64,000 nucleotides of DNA from Lingula anatina (lineage: Eukaryota > Brachiopoda > Lingulata > Lingulida > Lingulidae), in contig NW_019776079.1 in assembly GCF_001039355.2 (NCBI RefSeq), positions 1-64,000 on the forward strand. Direction: 5' to 3'. The notes under the pieces are model-generated. The model did not search any database and was not told the origin of the DNA. It was given only the letters and a program-made list of their open reading frames with translations. The position numbers and the translations under genes were made by a program. Below, piece after piece: positions 48,651 to 60,317 of this stretch; the first letter of the stretch is position 1; every line of letters begins with the position of its first letter.

Positions 48651-49741
48651 TGTTGTGGCCGTTTTAGTAGATAATGTTAAACCTTATTGAAAATGCCATA
48701 AAGGCTTAGATTTTCCGAGTAATATATAAAACACCAGCACCTAGAAGCCGAAATTGGCGCTTGTTTAAAGATAAAGCACCAGGAAAAAGTTGTAAATTGT
48801 CCTTTGTAGCCTACTCATTCCTCTTTTAAAAACATTGCTCTTTATGTGAATTTGTTTATTGTCAACAGATGTGCTTGTTCACGCCCTCTAAGAAAAGACG
48901 TCAGAAAAGACATTATGTGTTACTCAAAAGCTGACCTCAATTATTCATAGCATATTTGAATAATTTAATTGAATAACTGAAAAGGGTAGCCGTAATCTGC
49001 AGCTTATACATGTATTATACATGGCCTTGCATATGACAGTCAGTATACCGTGCCTCTACAGCTAAGTTTATTACTGTGTATCATGTAGTTGATGAAATTT
49101 CAGGTAACTGCCTGTTGTGCGTTCTTTCATTGCCCTTCAGTATATTTTAATTAGTAATTGGGAAACAGCTTCTATAAAAATTTTATTGCGACAATAGTGA
49201 CACACCACACTAAATGCTTCACTAAGAGCCCCACACAATGTTTCTTCTCAACTGCCGCAATGAGTACATTTGTTGCATTTCATGAACACCAACTTTACTG
49301 AAAAAGCATTTTACTGATATACTACTTGCTTACCAAGAAAACCAAGTTATAAATGGTTTTTGCATGTATTTGCTGCTAAAAAACAACCTAAATACAGCAA
49401 TACCATAGTTCAGTGCAATGGTTTTCGTTTCCAGTTTCAATATATTTACATGATACTTTTTTCAACTGTTACATTGTGCCACGCGTGGGTTTTATGAAGT
49501 CCAAATTGATTAAACCCGTGTTCCGTAGAAGTCATCAAATAACACTTATTTTAGCACTAATGATAAGGATTATGTGGAATGAAAAATCTTACGCCCCTTA
49601 CTTTTTCGATCAGCGGTTTCCGATTGCGATAGAATTCAAATAATAGGCCTACAGTAATTTCATCTAATTTAATCTAAATGATATCCTTAGATTAACGACA
49701 CAGCACGCGATGGAAACAGGTGCAGTTACAATGATGTTTGG

Positions 49742-49770
49742 CAAGCAGACAAGCAGACAAGCAGACAGGG
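49742..49770. repeat. CAGACAAG minisatellite
   Basis: Three to four tandem units of GCAGACAA followed by a diverged GGGAGACAAAGG. Confidence 0.8.
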
Positions 49771-52700
49771 AGACAAAGGACTAAACGGACAGTTTTTTGC
49801 AGTTTTAACAAAAATTTCGATTGTCCTGTCTTACAATGCTGAAGTGGGGTTCACAAAAAGTTCATAGCTAATGTGTTTCCGTTCTTTGCTTTGCAGAAAT
49901 TTATTTTGTAATATCTAAACTACGAAAGATGGAGGGTAGTGATAATGGCCGGTCGCACGCAGTTTGCGGCATGCATTAACCGAAGAAACAAACGGTAATG
50001 ATATTATGAAAGAACAATTCTAAATAATCTTTATGCCACATTTTGCTGCAGCTGTTGAAAGACCATCTATATACTAGTAATAAACACACATCTCCCCAGT
50101 GCCCAACATTGAGCCCACCATTGCTGCCTACTGTGTTTTTTCTAAACTGCCAATTCACTTAATATTGACACCCGACCATGCCTCTTTGGAAAAATGCTGT
50201 GGTTTGGCCCTGTGGCCCAGTAACACTATACCCCAACCACTAGGTAGGCAGATTCTTTACTCGACATTTGATTAATGGAATCATAATTTGGGGCCCTAGT
50301 CTTGGATTTTTGCCTTCAGCTCAGAGTGCCATCTGGCTATTTGACTTCCAAAATGGCTTTATTCGTAATCTCTACCTGTTGATCACAAGTATCAGATATT
50401 CATCAATAGATAAAATTATGTTTGTCGAAATTCTGAAAACTAATCCATCATCACGATTTGACTTTCCTGAGGAAATAGAACAACAAGGCATTATACAGTG
50501 TCACGTTGGGAAGCCAGCCTACTCTCTCTCTCAAATTACAGAGCAAGGCAATTTCACAGAGTGCAAAACGATGTAACTCTAGGTCTTCAATGTCTTCATT
50601 ACACGCAACGCCTAACATCGTGATGCAAGGAAAGTAAAACTTAGAAAGCTAATTTGAAAACTCTTTCGCAAGTCCCCTGCATTAATATACTGCCATGAAC
50701 AATTTTGTGTAAGTGCGTTTGTTCTTAAGCACAGCGTTCTGAGATGTTGGATACCATAAAGGCCATTTCAAAAGTAATAGTTAATTTTTTCTCTCAGGAC
50801 CCAAACTCTCGTTCTTGTTCATTTTATTTTTGGGCAATAGGAGTTCAGGAAAAGGAATTAAGCTTGGAAAATAAAAAAAATACATGGAGATTAACTAAAC
50901 CATTAGATAAAATACATAAGATTTTTAATTTGATACACTCCTCACAAGAAGAGGGGTCAAGATAGCCAAATGTAATTGTAAACAAATAAAAGCTGTTTGA
51001 TTGTTGTATATTTATATGTGACAATAATTGAATTTATGTTATTAATACAGAAGAGCACTGAAATGCGCTACAATTCGTTTCTAAGGATGTTACACCCCAA
51101 ACACTGTTTTACTTCTATCTCTGGTCAGCTGCAGCAATGAGAGCATTCATAAATGATAAAACTTCATAAATGAAATGAAAATTAAGTCAATGAGCAACAA
51201 GTGGAACAGTGAACAAAGTGCACGAACCTTTTGTAAATGATATGACATATTAGTAATAGGTTGAAATCATGTGACATTTTAATTATATTTTCAGCTATAT
51301 ATTTTAAATGATGGTAAATTGATGCTTTTCTTTCAGTTAGAAAATGCTTTGCGTGATAGGAAAATGATGTAATAAGTGAAATATTTTACTGTAAGCTATG
51401 AAAAATTAGCCATTATTTTTACAAATGGTCCGTGTGTAACAATGCTCAAACCAGCTGCTCGCCCAGTGATAAAAATAAGCTAACATACATGTTATCATTG
51501 TTTTAAATTTGACTGTAACAGTTGTGAGCATAAAATGTCGTTAGAGTTGGATACCTTGTGCAAATCAAATTTTGCCCAGAAGATTTGAAGGGTGATAATC
51601 CCTCTCTAGGAGATTGATAAGTTGTATAGAAGTGGACGCAAAGAAGCCGACTTTGCTGTATGTCTTGGAATGATTCAAGAAACTTATTGTAAGATCAACA
51701 ACGACATAACACAAAGCAAATGAACAGACATCAGGACTAGTGGTCCAGTAAGACTACTGCCAGGGAAGACCTTATATTCTTCCAAATCCGTCGTCTTTAC
51801 AGGTTCTTGTCAGATTTGGTGGACTGATTATAAGAAAACACCAAAGTCTGGATTTCTAGATGCATAGTCAGCACCAGACTCCTAAGCTGTGAACAGGGAG
51901 GTGAAGGAGAGCTTTAACGAATCCCTAGTGGCCAAACAGAGGAAGGACCGCTGCTAAAAATGGACCCGTCAACTTCATCGCCGTCAACTGCATCACCGGG
52001 GTAAATCTGGCTTTCTGGTGAATCGAGATTCCTTTTTTTTGCGCGTGTCAAATTAGTGAGAGATTTAATGGTGAAGACTGAGTGGTGTAAAATAAATGCT
52101 CACGATGGTGGCGCAGCCCATGTTTAAGGCGCATTTATATCTAACGGAGCAGATATGGACGACACACTTTATAGCTTGCCGTATAATCCCCTAATAGGCA
52201 CTGAATAGATTCCTGGCGGGGATTACACGTAAAGCTTTCAAGTGGATCGTCCATATTTGATCGGCGGATCTGTTAGTCCGCAGATGAACTTAAATTGTGA
52301 ATGCACATACATGTATGCAATATTTTTTTGGAATGTTACATCTTTTTTAGCAAGAATGCTTATTAAAAGAAATCCTTTTTACGCATTTTCTGCTACATTA
52401 TTCGCAAGATTTAATTATTTCCCTCACATTAACTCCCCTGATTTCATTTGAACACGCTCGTTAAGGTTAATATTCTGGAAACCATGGATTTCCTGACGAG
52501 ACATGTAATTTGCTTAAATTTCTCGCAGCTCACGGATAATACGCGCAGTGTCACGGTAAAATGTATGGTAAGGCGTAATGTATGGTTTCCTTCTTGTTTC
52601 CTACATGTATTTGTTTGGACACGGCCTTTGTGGAACTGATACAATCCGAATACAAAAACCATACAGGAGCCAACACAAGAGTGTAAAACGATAGCATGTT

Positions 52701-53744
52701 AAAGGTGTAGTTCTGCATATACATTTAAGTCAAAAAAGCTTTTGATGTATGAAGTTATTGAAAAACTATAGAGTTGCTATTGTCATATTCTTTTTTGCTT
52801 GCCAAAGATTAATGTGGAAACCATCTCTGCAGGCAACCACTCAACAAAGATGACAGGAAAACCATGCATTTGGTACTACTTTGGTTACCGTATTTTTTTA
52901 AAAGATTTAAAGTATACAAGACTTCCTTTGGTGTCTGTTTTGTCGGTTTGAAGCAATGGAATCCATTGTTACATTAATGTCAGGTAAAGATTGATGGTAT
53001 TTGTTCAGGTCGCTTAGCTTAAAACCACTTATTACCTTCTACATTACTTTGTCTCTAATTGGTTAGTTTGTCTCGCGTGCAATATTTGTCACCTTGATGA
53101 CGCAGGTGTTCATTATCGAGTGTCCTTGCTTGCTTATTGAAAAAAAAACCCCGACGAATAGACATATATATAAAAATAATATAAAAAGGAAACATAAAAA
53201 TGCATTTATAATGTAAACTGGCAATATTTCTTCCTGTGCCTATTAATAACGTGTAACAGTGAATCATAATACAGGGCGCGTAATATGATAACATGGGCTA
53301 ACCTTTTGGTGACCTAAAGAAAAACAGAATATTCACAAAAGAAGACGAGTTGATCCTGATATATAATTTTTCATTCTCTTGGTTTCTTGTTTTACATACA
53401 ATGGGATTGTCCACAAAACAGCACAATCCAAATATCCGAAGCTAGTCTCACATTAACGGTGACAGGAAAACGGATACCATTTTTTATAGTACAGCTTTGT
53501 TTTTGCAACCGTTTGACTATTCATTGATTCTAAACATTATTATGTCTAGAAATTTCAGTAATATAATAACTAGTATTCATATGATATGGAATAAAGAGTG
53601 TCTTTTAAATAAAATGCAATATACATGTAACATTTAAAAATACATGTGTTTGGAGTGTAAACATGACAGTTCTGATAGTGTCACTTACTCCTTCCCAGAT
53701 CACTGTTTGCTTACGTACTAGCAATTAAAAGATGGAAAACTAGG

Positions 53745-53957
53745 CTCTATTCCCATAGAATTTAGATCGATCTATCCCCGCGGGGAGTCTCACTAGATTA
53801 CTTTCAGATAATCCGACTTAAATATCCGTCCCGCCTGCTACAAGCTGTAAGGGGGTAATTAACTTTCGTGTCCGCCCGGCTGACAGCTATTTAGCGTGAA
53901 CCCCCAGGGAGTTAGGTCGATCTAAAGTAGGTCGATCTAATCTATGGAAATGGGGTG
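53745..53957. mobile_element. ~210 bp palindromic-ended MITE, copy C
   Basis: Same family as 9816-10028, with slightly different ends (TATTCCCATAGAATTTAGAT at the left, TCTATGGAAATGG at the right). The interior GTCTCACTAGATTACT and GCGTGAACCCCCAGGGAGTT blocks are intact. It lies in an intergenic region. Confidence 0.85.
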
Positions 53958-56330
53958 TTAGACACAAGCGGGTGGTTAACAGTATTAATCATGAAAAGCT
54001 ATGTAAGATGTTTTTTAGATACATGTGTAAAGGTCAAAATAAATTACAGCAACAAAAAAAAAATAATAATAAAATAAAGGTGAAATTGCAAAGACATTGT
54101 GGTTAAGGTAAACAAGTATAACTAAACACTAATTCTTCTTATAGAAAAGAAGTTAGGCCACGTATGTAGTGAAAAATATACATGGGGTACCGTAGATAAA
54201 CGCCCTCGTTTTTGTATTATGTATAAATTCTTGTTTCCTTGCAGCTTGCCCATTCGAGAACATACCACAGTGTGAGAACATACCACATTGGCAATCTGCA
54301 CACATGGCTGTGCTTTATTCGTTTATAAACGTCTTATTTGTAAACAAAATAGAAAGTTTTACTTGACCACATATATTGTAAAATCAAATGAGCGTGCCAC
54401 AAAAAATCTCTCTCGTTGTCTTTCTCAAAGTGTACATTTAAGGACTTCTATTAGATACATAGTTGCAGTCATTCATACCAATCGACACACGAACAGAAAC
54501 ACATTGCCTGTGAAGAAATTATAAATGATCAAAAGAATGTTCAATTCTCAAAAGTGTAATAAATATTGGAAATAGTCTAAGTGGTTGTTTTATTCAATAG
54601 GACCGAAGTTTGAAATAAGGAAATACTAAAATGACAGACTGTGAAGATTATACGGCATTTTAATCTCGTTTGGTCTAAACCATAGCTGGGAGAAGCCCTT
54701 ATTTTCTCTCCTGTAATTTCTGTAATACAGACATTATATGTGCGAATCAGTTGATTCTGAAGATAATTTGTTTATGTGTTGAGTTTTGATGACTTATTTT
54801 GGCTATATATATATATCCTTGTTGAAGCCCCTTAACTCCCATTTTACCTTTTAAACATCCAGATAAGTAACCGCTAATATGACTGTAACAACTTTATCAA
54901 CAGGTCCACATTGTATATTACGTGTCTGTGAATTATTATTACCAGTTATCTTCAAGTCGTTTGGTCGTATCCTCATCACACTCAAGTAAGTAGGAAACTT
55001 TTTTCATGTTAAAAGTATATTTTATTCCGACGGAAATGCAAACTAATGATCAATTTTAATAATGGCATTCTCATTTACGTCATAGGAGAGTCACAAAACC
55101 TCATAAAAGAACAATTTTTCTAACTATTTAATAAGCACTCAATTATTCGTTTTGAAAACGACTGGCTAAGTACCTAGATAAGGGCTATAACTGGTATCGA
55201 TATACAATACCACATAGAAGCAAGAAGCACTAACAGCATCTCACAGACTTCTATAAGTAACCACCACATTTTAAGAAAGGACCCATTCGCGCGCTGAACT
55301 AAAAGTTTCCAGAAAAACGGTGCAATGATGGAGAAGGAGAGCATTTGTGCCATGGTGTATGACACTAAATATCAAATATGCATCACTTGAGATATTTCTT
55401 CTTAACCTGTGGGAGTAAATCATGTCGAAAGATTCCTTTCATGTAAAAAATATTGATAATATATAGCATAAACAATTGTGTATTTATTCATAAATAAGTT
55501 TTTGGGACCAGACACCGAGGGTCACTTAATGAGGAAGCCTTTAATATACAGAATGGTACATTTCCATTGCACATAATGTCCAATTCATTGGAGAAAAATT
55601 TGCAGAATCATTTCAACTTGTCTGATTTTTCCAAAAACAATCGGTGCTATTTAAAGACATGATTTTCCAAGTAACACATTGCACCAGCAGATAGCGAGAA
55701 GGCGTTGCCAAAACAAGTTGCATTATAGAGATAATGAGGTCCCTAATGGATGCCACAAATGTACTGACCCCCATCGATCAGTATATATGTCTATGACATG
55801 CAGATCCAATGATGAGCGTCAGATAAATCAATATCAAAGGAAGCTCAGCCTGTATAAACCTCGGTGAAATGCAGTTGGTGAATTATTGACTTTCCCTATA
55901 TGAGTTCTTAGGGTGACAATTTAATCATGCAGTCCTCCCATTTTGCGCTGCATGTCCGAATCATTTCTGTTAAAATTGATACATTTATAGTATCGATGAC
56001 ATCAAGAAGACAGACTATCATAATTAGTAAGGGAGGGGTTCCCTTAATTCATGTCATTATCAAGTATATAGCTTTTCTAGCTGGGTATAAAATAAGTAGG
56101 TTTCTGCGAGGGAGAAGGAACTGACTAGTGCTGAAGCAGTTTAGTGATTTTCATGTTCACTCTTTACAAGTGAATAATTCTGACGCGCTGAAAGTCACAT
56201 TTCGTGATATGTGGAAACTCCACGCTAAACACGCTTTGTGGTGAATTAATGGTAGCCTGCTACCTACATTCATATTTAATTGACAACTAACACCATTCAG
56301 ACGTTCCTGGCGCTGTTTCGTGGTTTGGGC

Positions 56331-56498
56331 TATTTAAATGGAACAATTACCTGTGTTGTGAACACTCAGCACTACCGCTTCCTCTCGACGATATTGATGC
56401 TTTTGCCAGCTTACTGAAAATCCCAAACTGCGTTATTTAAATTTCTGTGCCACAACTTTGAAGAAACACAGTAGACACTGGAGTAAGAGACATCTTGG
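56331..56498 (+). promoter_or_regulatory. TATA-like box and non-coding leader exon of the EH-like peptide gene
   Basis: TATTTAAAT at 56331 is followed about 35 bases later by an initiator-like CTCAGCA, a plausible transcription start. The leader then runs to a donor at 56498 (CATCTTG|GTAAGT). The coding exon begins after TTATTTCCAG at 56785. Both splice sites are strong, so the spacing supports a two-exon transcript. Confidence 0.55.
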
Positions 56499-56790
56499 TA
56501 AGTAAAAATGTCTGCCTTTGAGAAATTTGTGAATTCGCGGCGACCGACAAAAAGAATTCTATATTATTCTTATAACGCTTTTTAACATCCGATAACAAAC
56601 CAATCACTTTCTTTAAATATTCAAAATTTGTGGTCAACTCTATCTTGTTTAAAATAGTCTCAATAAACTCTCAAAACGCATTCTGTGATATACACCAAAA
56701 AAAGAACTTTACCAAGGGATACATTTAGTAATTAGTAATTGCTACATGTAAAAACAAGTAGTTGATTCTAAACAATTATTTCCAGATACT

Positions 56791-57144
56791 ATGAAGACAT
56801 CACAATTTCTCCTCGTTGCCGTCATTTCTCTGGAAGTCATTTTGTTTGGTTTGTGCCGAACAATCCCTAAAAGTCCAGACAACAAGAAAAAAACAGCATA
56901 TGCAGTTGAATCACCACTCCTTCCAAGCGCTCCAGAGAAACGTTCCGGCACTGACGTAATGGCAGAAGACGATATAATAAATGAGGCGTGTGAGGGGTTG
57001 TGCTACGAGTGCTATCTCTATGACATCTTAGATATCTCCCACTGCGCAGAAGTGTGCAGGAAAATGACCGCTAATTCTCCAAAGGGCTTTGACAAATTTG
57101 CAAGTGACGTTATATATTTTTGCAAACCCCGGGACAACAAATGA
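56791..57144 (+). CDS. secreted six-cysteine peptide precursor, eclosion-hormone-like
   Basis: 117 residues starting at the ATG six bases after the acceptor (TTTCCAG at 56785). Residues 1-22 are a signal peptide (MKTSQFLLVAVISLEVILFG). A Lys-Arg at 50-51 would release a C-terminal peptide from 52. The six cysteines (67, 71, 74, 85, 89, 111) are spaced C-x3-C-x2-C-x10-C-x3-C. Insect eclosion hormone has C-x3-C-x2-C-x12-C-x3-C, and both share CAE.C and a downstream FAS. The sixth cysteine is displaced: it follows FASDVIYF here, while in insects it precedes the FAS segment. Eclosion-hormone-type peptides have been described in echinoderms, so a relative is plausible. The peptide-precursor call is strong, the family call moderate. 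AATAAA sites lie at 57238 and 57373. Confidence 0.75.
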   Translation: MKTSQFLLVAVISLEVILFGLCRTIPKSPDNKKKTAYAVESPLLPSAPEKRSGTDVMAEDDIINEACEGLCYECYLYDILDISHCAEVCRKMTANSPKGFDKFASDVIYFCKPRDNK

Positions 57145-58460
57145 GATGTCATAACTGAAAAATGTTCTCTACACATAGTATAAATGAAACAGCTAGATTT
57201 AAAAGAAGAGAGGATAGGGAAGCGGGGATCAGCGTAGAATAAAAAGGCCATGTGCTTGAAGAATTTCAACAGGGTGAACAGTAAAATGTTATCTTAAGCC
57301 TTTAGTTAAATAAGGATTAATTAAATCACCGTTACGTTAAATGCCGGTGTCCAAAAAGAACTCAATGAAGTGAATAAAATTTTTGAACAATCCAACATCT
57401 GAAAGATTATGTGTAGTTGAATGGTGTTATGATTTGTAAACCTTAGGTCTGCTAAGTTTCGAAACGATCTCGTTAATGGAACAATTAAAGCAGAGCAATT
57501 TGATGTTCGTCTGTAACATTGCGTATATCTGTGTGTATATGGACCTTAAATCAAACTATGCTTCTCTTCGAGCTAGCAAACCACGAGCTCACGAGTTTGA
57601 TCTCATAAACTCACGAGTTTAATGTAACAAGAGTTTTTAATCTAATTGTGATTTCCCAGACTGTGTTAATGCGCACGTACATCATCATATTCTTTCCAAC
57701 TATGTAATGTTTCTTTTTTTGTGAAATTGGACCCACATCTTCTTAAAGTATATTTACTTTCTAAATTGTCATTACCGAAAACGTAAGAGCAGGCATGTAA
57801 AATTGTTAAGATTTTTTATTATTGAATTCATATATGTAATTTCACGGTAATGTCATCAATATTTATGTATATCCCTCTTCTTGGAATCATCAGATACTGT
57901 AGCTGAGCATGCCCCTTCCTCATTCTTTTAAGCAACATACAAAACATGTGGGAATTCTACGACCTTTAGATATTAATGATTTTAACAATCTCGCTATATT
58001 TAAAATATTGAAGTGCATTACTAGGGTCTAGGGTGCTGTTAATATCCACCATACAATTAACATCAGAAACAAGATACAAAACATAATTATATGGGAATAC
58101 CAAGACTTTTACAGCAATTAACTTAAGGTTACTTTAACCCGCAAAATTAGACCTTGAAAACGTGCTCGGAATGACTTTTCCTAGTCACTACGATGAATGG
58201 GCACTTAGTGTTTCTTTTCCTTTAAAATATAAATAAAAAATACACGTTCGGAGTTTTGTAACTGTTTTCGGTTTAGAAAAATCGCAGGAAAAAACGAGCA
58301 GGTGTCATAGTCACAGAGGCAATGGAGAGCAGCTTTATTCCAGAAAACTCATTCGTAGTTCATCTATACAGTGTAAATCCTAAGTAATCCTTATGTATGA
58401 AATACACCTACCGGTGCATGTAGAACTTGTCTCTGTTTTTGGGCGGTAAGATGACGCATG
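57145..58460. other. 3' UTR of the peptide gene and spacer
   Basis: The peptide gene's 3' UTR probably ends near AATAAA at 57238 or 57373. The rest, to 58460, is AT-rich with no gene visible; a short CTCACGAGTTT repeat occurs twice near 57590-57620. Confidence 0.5.
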
Positions 58461-58903
58461 TTTTTTTTTTTTTTTTTCAACTGACGAAGGAATGATTGCT
58501 AAATCAGCCGTTAAATCGAGCAAGACAACGGTTAAAATCAGGCGATATCTTAAATATTCGCTGAAAGGGCCACGCGACTGTACTGCCGTACTGTGGTTTT
58601 AAGCAACAGGTTTATCGTTGACTATGGACATCCTACAGATTACTCCACTGTTACATTTTGTATACATATAGTCCCACTGCTTTAAAAAACTGAAATACTG
58701 ATTTTTGCTGTCTCGTTTAAAATATTTTAATGCCCTCTGATTGAATATTGACAAAGACTGACTTTACTGCTTATTTGCCTTTGACTCGCCCTATCAGTAA
58801 GTGGATTTTCACTGTACTTCGACGTATCAACCAACGTGAAAGCATCTTATAGCTTCATGAATCAAGTATCATTGTTGGTAGAAATATATATGATCAAATA
58901 CTT
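58461..58903 (+). repeat. 443 bp repeat unit, copy 1
   Basis: From a T run through CAACTGACGAAGGAATGATT to TGATCAAATACTT. It is about 98% identical (eight or so differences) to 63558-64000. No coding potential was seen. A Tc1-like element lies just downstream (58983), beyond the part that can be compared. Confidence 0.9.
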
Positions 58904-58982
58904 GTAGCTAATACTACTGTATTCCATTGCGTTCCCGAAACAGTTTGGACGACATACTTGATGGAAAAAATTGCTAGACATA

Positions 58983-60317
58983 CAGGGTTACTACTTAATA
59001 TGGAATATTTTTTATCATTGTTATTTTTGAGTGCTGATTAAATATTTTTTGGCTTGATTCATCAAAAAAGTATGTCATTGAGTGATAAAAATATCCAGTC
59101 GCCTATTGTGAGATATTTTGGTCAATAATATCTAATCTGACATAAGATATGATTCAAAAGAAAAGAACACCCCCGGAAAACCATGTCAACAGTTTGATGT
59201 TAGTATTAATTTTAAGCTAAGATATTTAAAAAAAAAGATAGCCTCTGAACAGTGATATGTTACACACTCAAAGAACTCACTACAGGAAATCATGAAAAGT
59301 CAGTAATTGCGGGTATGACCTCCAGCAGCCGCTTGCAGCGCCCTCATCCTACGTGGCATACCCTGTGACACGTTTTTTAGAGTTTTGGTGGGGATATCAT
59401 TCCACGCAGTGATATTTGCCTGTCGCAGTTCATCACCATTTACCGGCCGAAGACCATAGCCATTAATTATGTGAGTTACTTCCGCCCACAGATTTTCAAT
59501 TGGGTTCATATCTGGAGAGTTTGCCGGCCAGTTTGCTGGCCTCATCACTGAAAACGACGTGATTCCAGTGGTTTGGCTGCAAACGCACGTGGTCCCCAGC
59601 CCATTGCATACGTCGCTGTATATGACCTGCTGTTAACAGTGGTTTCCCTACTGGCCTTCGTGCAAAATAACCGGATTGCAGTTATCTCTTGTTCACGAGG
59701 GACCTTGAAACGGGCGTTTGGATGACATTCTGCCTCTCTTTTCTGAGGACACTAGTTGTCTTTGTACGACCAGCACGGCGTCCTCTAAGGAGAAGGTGAT
59801 CCTGTCTTCTTAGTGTGATACGCGGACACCCTGGTCGAGGTATTGGAGCAGGTGCCCCTGTTGCAGCATTTCTTTGGAGGACATCACAAACGGTTCCTGA
59901 TAAATGTTGAATTACCTGGCAATGGCTGTCCGTTTCTGGCCATTTTCTCTGAGAGCAAGAATCCCATAGTAAGCTGAGTTGCTTAGCTGTCGAACCATAT
60001 CTTCTCTAAGGTACCTGTCAAGTTTCAGAGCGATCCCTTTGTTGCTTCTCTAAATACACTCCAAAGATTGACCAAACCCATGCGTTTTTATACAATGGCA
60101 GAAATTGCCGAAAAGACGACCCCTCACATTTCTGACCACACAACATGCAACTGCATGCCTCAACTGTTTCGAGAGTTGTGTGGTAATTAGGTAACACACC
60201 TGGCTACACATGGAGTGACACCTCAGCTTTGGATTTAAAGTAGTTAGAGAGAAATTAAATATTTTGTAGAGAATTTACTCGCCAAAAAATAATATTCCAT
60301 ACTAAGTGGTAACCCTG
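58983..60317 (-). mobile_element. Tc1-like DNA transposon, internally deleted
   Basis: Terminal inverted repeats of about 26 bases (CAGGGTTACTACTTAATATG at the left, the same with two changes at the right), flanked by TA on each side, as expected for Tc1/mariner. The minus strand carries the remnant of a transposase, from an N-terminal part near 60000 to a C-terminal part at 59300-59548. Confidence 0.9.
59300..60060 (-). pseudogene. Tc1-type transposase remnant
   Basis: The C-terminal fragment (59548-59300) contains WPANSPDMNPIENLW, the hallmark of the Tc1 third catalytic (E) region. Upstream on the same strand are recognisable N-terminal and central pieces (RENGQKRTAIA, QWAGDHVRLQPNHWNHVVFSDE), but they are interrupted by at least one stop and by frame changes. 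The FSDE motif runs almost directly into MMRPANWPANSPD, so the part between the first and third catalytic regions, including the second Asp, has been lost. It cannot encode an active enzyme. Confidence 0.88.

Larger units (their letters stand above)
47631..56330. other. 8.7 kb intergenic stretch, no gene supported
   Basis: AT-rich sequence with many short chance frames. It contains a poly-G run (48632-48650), a CAGACAAG minisatellite (49742-49770) and one ~210 bp MITE copy (53745-53957). A short start-like exon (ATG at about 51961 reading MDPSTSSPSTASPG, then a donor) was seen but not accepted. Introns or regulatory DNA could be here, but nothing is identifiable by eye. Confidence 0.5.

Noticed and set aside
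50268-50576. 102-codon plus-strand open frame
   Set aside because: No domain, no plausible promoter or polyadenylation context, and no similarity to anything I recognise.
51957-52000. Possible first exon reading MDPSTSSPSTASPG followed by a donor
   Set aside because: Only 14 residues of low complexity, with no downstream exon that continues the frame convincingly.
52500-52900. Splice-like fragments (LTDNTRSVTVKCM, then KPCIWYYFGY) that looked faintly BRICHOS-like
   Set aside because: The pieces do not join in phase with matching sites, and the similarity is too short.
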